The notes below the pieces were generated by a model. The model saw only the letters and a program-made list of their open reading frames with translations. It searched no databases and was not told the DNA's origin. DNA of 64,000 nt, from NCBI GenBank assembly GCA_029959085.1, contig JARWIR010000035.1:2509501-2573500 (forward strand), read 5' to 3'. The stretch comes from Nemophila menziesii. Lineage: Eukaryota; Streptophyta; Magnoliopsida; Boraginales; Hydrophyllaceae. Made by a program: the position numbers and the translations under genes. Shown piece by piece: positions 27,401 through 41,800 of the stretch. Position 1 is the first letter of the stretch; each line of letters begins with the position of its first letter.

Positions 27401-28666
27401 AATATTTTGAAAGACTTCTAGCCCTTTGTTAAATCTACTGCGACAATCACAATTTATATGACTTGCAATTTATTTCATGTTCTATTTATTTCATGTATCT
27501 CATTTTACATAACATTTTTTTAGTTTTAAATTAATTAAATACCTTTTTTCTGACCAAATTTAAATAAATAAAGTAATTAGCTCTTATCCAGATTGTTTCT
27601 ATTAGATAGTCACGTGTCACAAAGCTTATATAAAGTCCTAATGATGCACGTCAATCTATCACAAGAGCCATAAAATTCATATCATTCTAACAACACGCAA
27701 ATGATTTCACTTGTATTAGTTTAATTAGTTTAAAATTAAATTGAATTAGATAATTTTGTAACTAACATATAATAAGTAAATGCATTAAACTATACATTCC
27801 AGTAAATTTGATAATTTGAAATTATAAATTGCATAAAAAATTAAAAAAAGTAGCTCAGTAAATTAAATTTACAAGTTTATATAAAATAAAATAAAATAAA
27901 ATAAAATAAAATCATTATCTGAAGCCTTATGTTGTGTTGTGGTTGCTGGTGGTGTTGGTGATGGGGGAGTTGATGGAGCTGGTGGGGCAACCTTTCTAGG
28001 TGCCCCTTTGGCCACTTTACAGGTAAACCCGAGCTGGCGGTCTTGTGTGGTGTTGCTGGTGACGCCTGCAGCGGTACGATCTTTATAGGGTGACCCGTTG
28101 GCCTTTTTAAGGAATTATTCGAGGAGGTGGTCTTTGGTTGTGGTAGTGGGGCTGGTGCTGCCTGCAAAGGAAAAACTTTTGTAGTGCACTGATCATATGT
28201 TGTCTAAAAGCCATGACATCTTGATATTCTAGATGGTGTTCATGACGTGATACTGATTGTTTTTGTTGTTTCTACTTGGCCTAGACCGAGAAATGTAGCT
28301 GGAGACAAATCTATCAAATATTGCAGTCCTCACGCCTATCCGGAAGGATAGAAAACCTTTATCGAACAGAGAAACATAATCCGAATCTCCACCGCTAGCT
28401 AAATAGCGTACCAAAAAAAAGATTATGCAATTAGATCTATGCGGGTTTCTTGTAGGATTAGCATGTTACTTTGTCATGTTTTTAAACGACTCTCAATATA
28501 TTATCGAATTAATAAGATTCAACTACAAAAAAAGAGATAATTAAAAAACTTACATTCACATGGAACAATGACACACGGTTTCTCGGGCTGCTTCCATTCA
28601 CCACATGATAGATTTCTGTAACATTACTATCACTCGAGAAATCGTCGGACTGCAATTAATGTAAAA
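23880..28666. repeat. Tandem array unit 6
   Basis: Sixth unit, the longest complete one at 4787 bp. Part of the extra length is an additional AAAAT repeat in the low-complexity tract near 27885-27912. It is mixed in subtype: it has cactataaaag (as in units 1, 3, 4 and 10) but also the gacttgg insertion of subtype B near 26060. The interior (about 24.5-27.87 kb) shows no recognisable gene. Confidence 0.95.
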
Positions 28667-29272
28667 AGTAATTGCACGTTAAGTCCCTATAAATTATAAG
28701 TATAATTTTTATGAAACTATTGAGGGAAGTGAAAGTTGTGAGTAGTACCTCGTGGTGACTTGTATTATCATTGACGAAGTCAAAGATTCTTTGTGGTGGC
28801 AATGGAAGCCATAAAGAAGCTGCAGCATTAAGAACAATCCGGGAAGGCATTTCCGGTTCATTTACCTTCTTCTTGGTCACCCTTATATAATCTAATGACC
28901 TTTTTTTGGTTATTGTTATCCATGGATGTGTAAAAGAAGCTCTTACTCCACCACCAAAAACCATAAAAATTCTTTCTGCCACCTTCACCAAGCTCTTTTA
29001 AATTGCATATAGACCTGTCATCACTATTTACCCCGAAAAGAATAAAAATTAATATAGAGTTAATTAATTATGCTAAGTCAATTGTAATTATTTATAAAAA
29101 AGATTACCCGCATTATGGAGAAGACGAATACATTGCTGGTAAAGGGTATAAACCCAACGCTCTGCACCATAAGCAAGACCAGCACCCACTAGAGGCTTGT
29201 ACCTAACATGCACATTTTAATTATCCACCTCAGAATATTTTGAGTATACGTTGTCTATAGACTGAATTTCTG
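27877..29272 (-). pseudogene. HD-Zip IV START-domain pseudogene, copy 6
   Basis: Same exon series across the unit 6/7 junction. A one-T shorter poly-T run near 28902 leaves exon B open for 111 codons (28656-28991). This joins the KVAERIFMVFGGGVRAS stretch to GIVLNAAASLWLPLPPQR, which is the order expected in HD-Zip IV proteins and one of the clearest readings in the window. The tail ORF (27877-28167) is lengthened by an extra AAAAT unit. Exon A is undeleted. Confidence 0.85.
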
Positions 29273-32200
29273 AGTGTATTCAAAAAAATATAATTCAAAT
29301 AAAATTCAACATAAATATTTATAAGTTAAATGAATATATTTTCTTAATAATGATCACATCCAAATAGTTATTCAAACTCATCAACATTATTATTTAAACT
29401 TCATTGTATTAGTTGAAATCATATATAAATCTAAATTTATATTTTCATAGATGATCTTTTGTGCTTAATCTTGAGAAAAAATATTAGATAAATCGATTCA
29501 CATATTCTAGAAACATTTAAGACAACAAAACTAAGGTCATTTTGGTAAAAACATAAAAGACCCACTACTTAAATAATTAATATATATTACCCTTTTGTTT
29601 ATTAGCACCTATGTGATACAACTAATGGATTAACTATATAGGCCATGAATGTAGAAGGAAACTAAAATGCATAAAATTGAGGCATGGAGTTAATACCTTT
29701 CTTGCCGATCTTGTATTTCTTATAATGCATTCACCTTTTCTATTTTATTGAAATGACATGACCAACGTTCTTTTTCCTTTTCCTGTAAATCAAATAACTC
29801 TCTACTAATTGTATAGATAAATGATGAAGTCTTAACAATTAAAAATAGATAAAATATTTACAAATTATTGGATTGTAAATTATATAACGTCACATGTTTA
29901 ACCTTTTTCATAAGTGTTTGGAATCTCAATTATGTTAATTGAATAGATTTAGAAATAAAAAAAAGTAAATGCTACCTTCGAAAGCAAATAATGTGAATCC
30001 ATAAAATATAACCTAATGAAATAAACTATATTTTTATTTATTGTTCAAATCTAGGTTTAATTTTTGTATTCTGGCACCAACAAAGCTACCTTATTATTAT
30101 TTACAATAATTATAGTCATAGTTTTATGCTTCAATAAGGGTTCTATAATTCAACAAGTAACATTTAGAGGCCATAAAACTTCTAAAAATTCTTTTTTATT
30201 GCATAAGACATTGGGTTGTTGTCACAAAACAAAAATATGTTAAGCTAGATATAGTATAATTATATTTAATCAATATATAAGTAAAAGGAGGAGTTGAGCA
30301 TTCAATTAAGTTACAACAAAATAAAACAAATAAAAAATAGAATTCCGGATTCCAAAAATCTATATGGATTTGAACTTCTATTTTTGTACTCTTTTTCTGC
30401 AGAATTTTGTTATCATTTTTGGTTTTCTTTTATTATTATATAATCATTTTCATAATAACAAATTATACCTTGTGACAAATTACATAGACTCCAAATAAGT
30501 GAATGTTCTTGAAAAGAAACATAATATTGATAAACATGGGAGATCTGTCTAAAAGTATCCATCATTATAATCTTCAAAAAAAATATAAATAAATTGTAAA
30601 TTGTAAAAAAGAAACTGATTACACTTTTTATATGGTTTAGAAATAAGCTTTATTTGAAAAAAAATTTCTTTACCTCTGGTCTTCTTTCTTCAATCAATAT
30701 TTTGCTATAGAAGAGTTTTGCGGCGTGAAAGTTAGGGAGTAAGCAAAGGTTTTTTTCTTTTCCATTTTAACCTACACCCTGCTTAGCTGAAAAGGCCCAG
30801 CCCACTGACTAAGACCCGCACTTAGACCAATATGAACACTATTAAAGCCCATATTGACTTGGCCTTAAGATTAGGCCCCGATTTTGTTTTTAGAAAAAAA
30901 TATGAATGGACACTATTCATTTTTAAAATCCAAATATAACATAACTATTGATTAATTTTTTAGAAAATTGTTCAATCCCTAATATGACACTACTAGCTAT
31001 TATTAAATAATATAGAAACATCTGATAATCACTATGGTAACATTGCATTTCCAAAATATGTGATCTCTATCATCTATTTTAGTGTTACAATAATTACATA
31101 ATGAGTCAATATTGTGGTCACATGATATTTGTTTTATCATTTTTGGTTATTTGTTGAGTGTCACTAATCATAGAATAAGTCTATGTCTCAGTCTAATTTT
31201 TTTGTCACACCATAATATTATGCCATGTACAAAATTTATTTGTTGGCTGCAGTAGATTGCATGTATATAATAGATTTGTTGGACACAATATTGTATAAAA
31301 TGTTTTACTTAATGTATGAGTTGTTTAATGTTTGAAATTCAAATAAAAAAAATTTGATCGATGTAAATTGTGTATGGTTTAAATAAAAGTTCTCATATTT
31401 TTCTATGACCATCTTTCATCATCTTTCTGTTTTGAAAAATTTAGGAATTAAATGTAAGTGTATATTTTTCTCAAATCTTAGTTTTGAGAAAAATTCATTC
31501 ATCTAATATTTGATGGTTCAATACTATTAAGACACATACTCTATGTTTTTAACTTGCAAAAGTAACTATCTAATTAATCTAATGATATGTATTTTTGTTA
31601 TTATAATTAATAAATGTAATGTGAATATTGGACTATTCAATATATGATGTGGGTCTTACTCTAGTTTTGAAGTAGGAGATACCTTAAAAAACATAAATTA
31701 CTGGAAAATGTAATAAGCTATAATTTAGCAAATTTTAGCAATTTGATAATTTGCGTTCCAAATATTTAAAACATCATTAATCCTTGTAAATTTCCTCTAA
31801 TTCTTTAAACTTTGATGAGTTAATCCCTTCCATTCCAAATATTTAAATGTGTCTATTATTCAATGTGGCCTCCTATAGTCCCTATGGTCCACACAGATGA
31901 GTTAATGTCATATTTTTGTAATTCGCATCCATGTTTTAATTATTGTCAAAAAATAATTAAAATACAATACACATCCTTTGAATTAGATCGTCCATCCTTT
32001 GTTTTTGTACAACAAAGTTATTTACAGGCTTTAACTATAACTAAAGACAAAATAGTCTAAAAACAAATTATTTAACTCAAAAAAACCATACAACATTACT
32101 ATTCACCTTACTTCACAAGCACCCAATTTATCTATAACACCGAGTGCAAAAGTTATTAATAGTGTCTCCTGTAAAGTATTTCTAAAATATTTTGAAAGAC

Positions 32201-33438
32201 TTCTAGCCCTTTGTTAAATCTACTGCGATAATCACAATTTATATGACTTGCAATTTATTTCATGTTCTATTTATTTGCATGTATCTCATTTTACATAACA
32301 TTTTTTTATTTTTAAATTAATTAAATACCTTTTTTCTGACCAAATTTAAATAAATAAAGTAATTAGCTCTTATCCAGATTGTTTCTATTAGATAGTCACG
32401 TGTCACAAAGCTTAGATAAAGTCCTAATGATGCACGTCAATCTATCACAAGAGCCATAAAATTCATATCATTCTAACAACACGCAAATGATTTCACTTGT
32501 ATTAGTTTAATTAGTTTAAAATTAAATTGAATTAGATAATTTTGTAACTAACATATAATAAGTAAATGCATTAAACTATACATTCCAGTAAATTTGATAA
32601 TTTGCAATTATAAATTGCATAAAAAATTAAAAAAAGTAGCTCAGTAAATTAAATTTACAAGTTTATATAAAATAAAATAAAATAAAATAAAATCATTATC
32701 TGAAGCCTTATGTTGTGTCGTGGTTGCTGGTGGTGTTGGTGATGGGGGAGTTGATGGAGCTGGTGGGGCAACCTTTCTAGGTGACCCTTTGGCCACTTTA
32801 CAGGTAAACCCGAGGTGGCGGTCTTGTGTGGTGTTGCCGGTGACGCCTGTAGCTGTACGATCTTTATAGGGTGACCCTTTGGCCTTTTTAAGGAATTATT
32901 CGAGGAGGTGGTCTTTGGTTGTGGTGGTGGGGCTGGTGCTTCCTGCAAAGGAAAAACTTTTGTAGGGCACTGATCATATGTTGTCTAAAAGCCATGACAT
33001 CTTGATATTCTAAATGGTGTTCATGACGTGATACTGATTGTTTTTGTTGTTTCTACTTGGCCTAGACCGAGAAATGTAGCTGGAGACAAATCTATCAAAT
33101 ATTTCAGTCCTCACGTCTATCCGGAAGGATAGAAAACCTTTAGCGAACAGAGAAACATAATCCGAATCTCCACCGCTAGCTAAATAGCGTACCAAAAAAA
33201 AGATTATGCAATTAGATCTATGCGGGTTTCTTGCAGGATTAGCATGTTACTTTGTCATGTTTTTAAACGACTCTCAATATATTATCGAATTAATAAGATT
33301 CAACTACAAAAAAAGAGATAATTAAAAAACTTACATTCACATGGAACAATGACACACGGTTTCTCGGGCTGCTTCCATTCACCACATGATAGATTTCTGT
33401 AACATTACTATCACTCGAGAAATCCAATTAATGTAAAA
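28667..33438. repeat. Tandem array unit 7
   Basis: Seventh unit, 4772 bp, subtype B. Its right end lacks 9 bp (gtcggactg) next to position 33424, where other units read aaatcgtcggactgcaatt. The deletion removes the acceptor dinucleotide of one pseudogene exon and is shared with the end of unit 8, so the two junctions have a common origin. The interior (about 29.27-32.65 kb) shows no recognisable gene. Confidence 0.95.
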
Positions 33439-34045
33439 AGTAATTGCACGTTAAGTCCCTATAAATTATAAGTATAATTTTTATGAAACTATTGAGGGAA
33501 GTGAAAGTTGTGAGTAGTACCTCGTGGTGACTTGTATTATCATTGACGAAGTCAAAGATTCTTCGTGGTGGCAATGGAAGCCATAAAGAAGCTGCAGCAT
33601 TAAGAACAATCCCGGAAGGCATTTCCGGTTCATTTACCTTCTTCTTGGTCACCCTTATATAATCTAATGACCTTTTTTTTGGTTATTGTTGTCCATGGAT
33701 GTGTAAAAGAAGCTCTTACTCCACCACCAAAAACCATAAAAATTCTTTCTGCCACCTTCACCAAGCTCTTTTAAATTGCATATAGACCTGTCATCACTAT
33801 TTACCCCGAAAAGAATAAAAATTAATATAGAGTTAATTAATTATGCTAAGTCAATTGTAATTATTTATAAAAAAGATTACCCGCATTATGGAGAAGACGA
33901 ATACATTGCTGGTAAAGGGTATAAACCCAACGCTCTGCACCATAAGCAAGACCAGCACCCACTAGAGGCTTTTACCTAACATGAACATTTTAATTATCCA
34001 CCTCAGAATATTTTGAGTATACGTTGTCTATAGACTGAATTTCTG
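32655..34045 (-). pseudogene. HD-Zip IV START-domain pseudogene, copy 7
   Basis: Same exon series across the unit 7/8 junction. The 9-bp loss of gtcggactg near 33424 removes the AG acceptor and first codon of the 32-codon exon, so this exon could no longer be spliced in correctly. The FRIDVRTEIF variant in the LASGGDSDYV exon (33010-33195) is shared with copies 8 and 9. Exon A is undeleted. Confidence 0.82.
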
Positions 34046-37000
34046 AGTGTATTCAAAAAAATATAATTCAAATAAAATTCAACATAAATATTTATAAGTT
34101 AAATGAATATATTTTCTTAATAATGATCACATCCAAATAGTTATTCAAACTCATCAACATTTTTATTTAAACTTCGTTGTATTAGTTGAAATCATATATA
34201 AGTCTAAATTTATATTTTCATAGATGATCTTTTGTGCTTAATCTTGAGAAAAAATATTAGATAAATCGATTCACATATTCTAGAAACATTTAAGACAACA
34301 AAACTAAGGTCATTTTGGTAAAAACATAAAAGACCCACTACTTAAATAATTAATATATATTACCCTTTTGTTTATTAGCACCTATGTGATACAACTAATG
34401 GATTAACTATATAGGCCATGAATGTAGAAGGAAACTAAAATGCATAAAATTGAGGCATGGAGTTAATACCTTTCTTGCCGATCTTGTATTTTTTATAATG
34501 CATTCACCTTTTCTATTTTATTGAAATGACATGACCAACGTTCTTTTTCCTTTTCCTGTAAATCAAATAACTCTCTACTAATTGTATAGATAAATGATGA
34601 AGTCTTAACAATTAAAAATAGATAAAATATTTACAAATTATTGGATTGTAAATTATATAACGTCACATGTTTAACCTTTTTCATAAGTGTTTGGAATCTC
34701 AATTATGTTAATTGAATAGATTTAGAAATAAAAAAAGTAAATGCTAACTTCGAAAGCAAATAATGTGAATCCATAAAATATAACCTAATAAAATAAACTA
34801 TATTTTTATTTATTGTTCAAATCTAGGTTTAATTTTTGTATTCTGGCACCAACAAAGCTACCTTATTATTATTTACAATAATTATAGTCATAGTTTTATG
34901 CTTCAATAAGGGTTCTATAATTCAACAAGTAACATTTAGAGGCCATAAAACTTCTACAAATTCTTTTTTATTGCATAAGACATTGGGTTGTTGTCACAAA
35001 ACAAAAATATGTTAAGCTAGATATAGTATAATTATATTTAATCAATATATAAGTGAAAGGAGGAGTTGAGCATTCAATTAAGTTACAACAAAATAAAACA
35101 AATAAAAAATAGAATTCCGGATTCCAAAAATATATATGGATTTGAACTTCTATTTTTGTACTCTTTTTCTGCAGAATTTTGTTATCATTTTTGGTTTTCT
35201 TTTATTATTATATAATCATTTTCATAATAACAAATTATACCTTGTGACAATTTACATAGACTCCAAATAAGTGAATGTTCTTGAAAAGAAACATAATATT
35301 GATAAACATGGGAGATCCGTCTAAAAGTATCCATCATTATAATCTTCAAAAAAAATATAAATAAATTGTAAATTGTAAAAAAGAAACTGATTACACTTTT
35401 TATATGGTTTAGAAATAAGCTTTATTTGAAAAAAAATTTCTTTACCTCTGGTCTTCTTTCTTCAATCAATATTTTGCTATAGAAGAGTTTTGCGGCGTGA
35501 AAGTTAGGGAGTAAGCAAAGGTTTTTTTCTTTTCCATTTTAACCTACACCCTGCTTAGCTGAAAAGGCCCAGCCCACTGACTAAGACCCGCACTTAGACC
35601 AATATGAACACTATTAAAGCCCATATTGACTTGGCCTTAAGATTAGGCCCCGATTTTGTTTTTAGAAAAAAATATGAATGGACACTATTCATTTTTAAAA
35701 TCCAAATATAACATAACTATTGATTAATTTTTTAGAAAATTGTTCAATCCCTAATATGACACTACTAGCTATTATTAAATAATATAGAAACATCTGATAA
35801 TCACTATGGTAACATTGCATTTCCAAAATATGTGATCTCTATCATCTATTTTAGTGTTACAATAATTACATAATGAGTCAATATTGTGGTCACATGATAT
35901 TTGTTTTATCATTTTTGGTTATTTGTTGAGTGTCACTAATCATAGAATAAGTCTATGTCTCAGTCTAATTTTTTTGTCACACCATAATATTATGCCATGT
36001 ACAAAATTTATTTGTTGGCTGCAGTAAATTGCATGTATATAATAGATTTGTTGGACACAATATTGTATAAAATGTTTTACTTAATGTATGAGTTGTTTAA
36101 TGTTTGAAATTCAAATAAAAAAAATTTGATCGATGTAAATTGTGTATGGTTTAAATAAAAGTTCTCATATTTTTCTATGACCATCTTTCATCATCTTTAT
36201 GTTTTGAAAAATTTAGGAATTAAATGTAAGTGTATATTTTTCTCAAATCTTAGTTTTGAGGAAAATTCATTCATCTAATATTTGATGGTTCAATACTATT
36301 AAGACACATACTCTATGTTTTTAACTTGCAAAAGTAACTATCTAATTAATCTAATGATATGTATTTTTGTTATTATAATTAATAAATGTAATGTGAATAT
36401 TGGACTATTCAATATATGATGTGGGTCTTACTCTAGTTTTGAAGTAGGAGATACCTTAAAAAACATAAATTACTGGAAAATGTAATAAGCTATAATTTAG
36501 CAAATTTTAGCAATTTGATAATTTGCGTTCCAAATATTTAAAACATCATTAATCCTTGTAAATTTCCTCTAATTCGTTAAAATTTGATGAGTTAATCCCT
36601 TCCATTCCAAATATTTAAATGTGTCTATTATTCAATGTGGCCTCCTATAGTCCCTATGGTCCACACAGATGAGTTAATGTCATATTTTTGTAATTCGCAT
36701 CCATGTTTTAATTATTGTCAAAAAATAATTAAAATACAATACACATCCTTTGAATTAGATCGTCCATCCTTTGTTTTTGTACAACAAAGTTATTTACAGG
36801 CTTTAACTATAACTAAAGACAAAATAGTCTAAAAACAAATTATTTAACTCAAAAAAACCATACAACATTACTATTCACCTTACTTCACAAGCACCCAATT
36901 TATCTATAACACCGAGTGCAAAAGTTATTAATAGTCTCTCCTGTAAAGTATTTCTAAAATATTTTGAAAGACTTCTAGCCCTTTGTTAAATCTACTGCGA

Positions 37001-38208
37001 CAATCACAATTTATATGACTTGCAATTTATTTCATGTTCTATTTATTTGCATGTATCTCATTTTACATAACATTTTTTTAGTTTTAAATTAATTAAATAC
37101 CTTTTTTCTGACCAAATTTAAATAAATAAAGTAATTAGCTCTTATCCAGATTGTTTCTATTAGATAGTCACGTGTCACAAAGCTTAGATAAAGTCCTAAT
37201 GATGCACGTCAATCTATCACAAGAGCCATAAAATTCATATCATTCTAACAACACGCAAATGATTTCAGTTGTATTAGTTTAATTAGTTTAAAATTAAATT
37301 GAATTAGATAATTTTGTAACTAACATATAATAAGTAAATGCATTAAACTATACATTCCAGTAAATTTGATAATTTGCAATTATAAATTGCATAAAAAATT
37401 AAAAAAAGTAGCTCAGTAAATTAAATTTACAAGTTTATATAAAATAAAATAAAATAAAATAAAATCATTATCTGAAGCCTTATGTTGTGTCGTGGTTGCT
37501 GGTGGTGTTGGTAATGGGGGGGTTGATGGAGCTGGTGGGGCAACCTTTCTAGGTGCCCCTTTGGCCACTTTACAGGTAAACCCGAGGTGGCGGTCTTGTG
37601 TGGTGTTGCTGGTGACGCCTGCAGCGGTACGATCTTTATAAGGTGATCCTTTGGCCTTTTTAAGGAATTATTCGAGGAGGTGGTCTTTGGTTGTGGTGGT
37701 GGGGCTGGTGCTTCCTGCAAAGGAAAAACTTTTGTAGGGCACTGATCATATGTTGTCTAAAAGCCATGACATCTTGATATTCTAGATGGTGTTCATGACG
37801 TGATACTGATTGTTTTTGTTGTTTCTACTTGGCCTAGACCGAGAAATGTAGCTGGAGACAAATCTATCAAATATTTCAGTCCTCACGTCTATCCGGAAGG
37901 ATAGAAAACCTTTAGCGAATAGAGAAACATAATCCGAATCTCCACCGCTAGCTAAATAGCGTACCAAAAAAAAGATTATGCAATTAGATTTATGCGGGTT
38001 TCTTGCAGGATTAGCATTACTTTGTCATGTTTTTAAACGACGCTCAATATATTATCGAATTAATAAGATTCAACTACAAAAAAAGAGATAATTAAAAAAC
38101 TTACATTCACATGGAACAATGACACACGGTTTCTCGGGCTGCTTCCATTCACCACATGATAGATTTCTGTAACATTACTATCACTCGAGAAATCCAATTA
38201 ATGTAAAA
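33439..38208. repeat. Tandem array unit 8
   Basis: Eighth unit, 4770 bp, subtype B. It ends with the same 9-bp deletion as unit 7 (near 38194). It also has a 2-bp deletion in the LILQE-type exon (ttagcattac near 38011), shared with unit 9. Such overlapping shared variants fit stepwise duplication or conversion of neighbours. The interior (about 34.05-37.43 kb) shows no recognisable gene. Confidence 0.95.
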
Positions 38209-38816
38209 AGTAATTGCACGTTAAGTCCCTATAAATTATAAGTATAATTTTTATGAAACTATTGAGGGAAGTGAAAGTTGTGAGTAGTACCTCGTGGTAA
38301 CTTGTATTATCATTGACGAAGTCAAAGATTCTTCGTGGTGGCAATGGAAGCCATAAAGAAGCTGCAGCATTAAGAACAATCCCGGAAGGCATTTCCAGTT
38401 CATTTACCTTCTTCTTGGTCACCCTTATATAATCTAATGACCTTTTTTTTGGTTATTGTTGTCCATGGATGTGTAAAAGAAGCTCTTACTCCACCACCAA
38501 AAACCATAAAAATTCTTTCTGCCACCTTCACCAAGCTCTTTTAAATTACATATAGACCTGTCATCACTATTTACCCCGAAAAGAATAAAAATTAATATAG
38601 AGTTAATTAATTATGCTAAGTCAATTGTAATTATTTATAAAAAAGATTACTCGCATTATGGAGAAGACGAATACATTGCTGGTAAAGGGTATAAACCCAA
38701 CGCTCTGCACCATAAGCAAGACCAGCACCCACTAGAGGCTTGTACCTAACATGAACATTTTAATTATCCACCTCAGAATATTTTGAGTATACGTTGTCTA
38801 TAGACTGAATTTCTGA
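37427..38816 (-). pseudogene. HD-Zip IV START-domain pseudogene, copy 8
   Basis: Same exon series across the unit 8/9 junction. It carries the 9-bp acceptor deletion of copy 7 plus a further 2-bp deletion in the QSN-ML exon (ttagcattac near 38011). It has private tail changes (KRPKDHLIK instead of KRPKGHPIK near 37640), so the first AT-hook-like core is further degraded here. Confidence 0.82.
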
Positions 38817-41800
38817 GTGTATTCATAAAAATATAATTCAAATAAAATTCAACATAAATATTTATAAGTTAAATGAATATATTTTCTTAATAATGATCAC
38901 ATCCAAATAGTTATTCAAACTCATCAACATTTTTATTTAAACTTCATTGTATTAGTTGAAATCATATATAAATCTAAATTTATATTTTCATAGATGATCT
39001 TTTGTGCTTAATCTTGAGAAAAAATATTAGATAAATCGATTCACATATTCTAGAAACATTTAAGACAACAAAACTAAGGTCATTTTGGTAAAAACATAAA
39101 AGACCCACTACTTAAATAATTAATATATATTACCCTTTTGTTTATTAGCACCTATGTGATACAACTACTGGATCAACTATATAGGCCATGAATGTAGAAG
39201 GAAACTAAAATGCATAAAATTGAGGCATGGAGTTAATACCTTTCTTGCCGATCTTGTATTTCTTATAATGCATTCACCTTTTCTATTTTATTGAAATGAC
39301 ATGACCAACATTCTTTTTCCTTTTCCTGTAAATCAAATAACTCTATACTAATTGTATAGATAAATGATGAAGTCTTAACAATTAAAAATAGATAAAATAT
39401 TTACAAATTATTGGATTGTAAATTATATAACGTCACATGTTTAACCTTTTTCATAAGTGTTTGGAATCTCAATTATGTTAATTGAATAGATTTAGAAATA
39501 AAAAAAAGTAAATGCTACCTTCGAAAGCAAATAATGTGAATCCATAAAATATAACCTAATGAAATAAACTATATTTTTATTTATTGTTCAAATCTAGGTT
39601 TAATTTTTGTATTCTGGCACCAACAAAGCTACCTTATTATTATTTACAATAATTATAGTCATAGTTTTATGCTTCAATAAGGGTTCTATAATTCAACAAG
39701 TAACATTTAGAGGCCATAAAACTTCTACAAATTCTTTTTTATTGCATAAGACATTGGGTTGTTGTCACAAAACAAAAATATGTTAAGCTAGATATAGTAT
39801 AATTATATTTAATCAATATATAAGTGAAAGGAGGAGTTGAGCATTCAATTAAGTTACAACAAAATAAAACAAATAAAAAATAGAATTCCGGATTCCAAAA
39901 ATATATATGGATTTGAACTTCTATTTTTGTACTCTTTTTCTGCAGAATTTTGTTATCATTTTTGGTTTTCTTTTATTATTATATAATCATTTTCATAATA
40001 ACAAATTATACCTTGTGACAAATTACATAGAATCCAAATAAGTGAATGTTCTTGAAAAGAAACATAATATTGATAAACATGGGAGATCCGTCTAAAAGTA
40101 TCCATCATTATAATCTTCAAAAAAAATATAAATAAATTGTAAATTGTAAAAAAGAAACTGATTACACTTTTTATATGGTTTAGAAATAAGCTTTATTTGA
40201 AAAAAAATTTCTTTACCTCTGGTCTTCTTTCTTCAATCAATATTTTGCTATAGAAGAGTTTTGCGGCGTGAAAATTAGGGAGTAAGCAAAGGTTTTTTTC
40301 TTTTCCATTTTAACCTACACCCTGCTTAGCTGAAAAGGCCCAGCCCACTGACTAGGACCCGCACTTAGACCAATATGAACACTATTAAAGCCCATATTGA
40401 CTTGGCCTTAAGATTAGGCCCCGATTTTGTTTTTAGAAAAAAATATGAATGGACACTATTCATTTTTAAAATCCAAATATAACATAACTATTGATTAATT
40501 TTTTAGAAAATTGTTCAATCCCTAATATGACACTACTAGCTATTATTAAATAATATAGAAACATCTGATAATCACTATGGTAACATTGCATTTCCAAAAT
40601 ATGTGATCTCTATCATCTATTTTAGTGTTACAATAATTACATAATGAGTCAATATTGTGGTCACATGATATTTGTTTTATCATTTTTGGTTATTTGTTGA
40701 GTGTCACTAATCATAGAATAAGTCTATGTCTCAGTCTAATTTTTTTGTCACACCATAATATTATGCCATGTACAAAATTTATTTGTTGGCTGCAGTAGAT
40801 TGCATGTATATAATAGATTTGTTGGACACAATATTGTATAAAATGTTTTACTTAATGTATGAGTTGTTTAATGTTTGAAATTCAAATAAAAAAAATTTGA
40901 TCGATGTAAATTGTGTATGGTTTAAATAAATGTTCTCATATTTTTCTATGACCATCTTTCATCATCTTTCTGTTTTGAAAAATTTAGGAATTAAATGTAA
41001 GTGTATATTTTTCTCAAATCTTAGTTTTGAGGAAAATTCATTCATCTAATATTTGATGGTTCAATACTATTAAGACACATACTCTATGTTTTTAACTTGC
41101 AAAAGTAACTATCTAATTAATCTAATGATATGTATTTTTGTTATTATAATTAATAAATGTAATGTGAATATTGGACTATTCAATATATGATGTGGGTCTT
41201 ACTCTAGTTTTGAAGTAGGAGATACCTTAAAAAACATAAATTACTGGAAAACGTAATAAGCTATAATTTAGCAAATTTTAGCAATTTGATAATTTGCGTT
41301 CCAAATATTTAAAACATCATTAATCCTTGTAAATTTCCTCTAATTCGTTAAACTTTGATGAGTTAATCCCTTCCATTCCAAATATTTAAATGTGTCTATT
41401 ATTCAATGTGGCCTCCTATAGTCTCTATGGTCCACACAGATGAGTTAATGTCATATTTTTGTAATTCACATTCATGTTTTAATTATTGTCAAAAAATAAT
41501 TAAAATACAATACACATCCTTTGAATTAGATCGTCCATCCTTTGTTTTTGTACAACAAAGTTATTTACAGGCTTTAACTATAACTAAAGACAAAATAGTC
41601 TAAAAACAAATTATTTAACTCAAAAAAACCATACAACATTACTATTCACCTTACTTCACAAGCACCCAATTTATCTATAACACCGAGTGCAAAAGTTATT
41701 AATAGTGTCTCCTGTAAAGTATTTCTAAAATATTTTGAAAGTCTTCTAGCCCTTTGTTAAATCTACTGCGACAATCACAATTTATATGACTTGCAATTTA

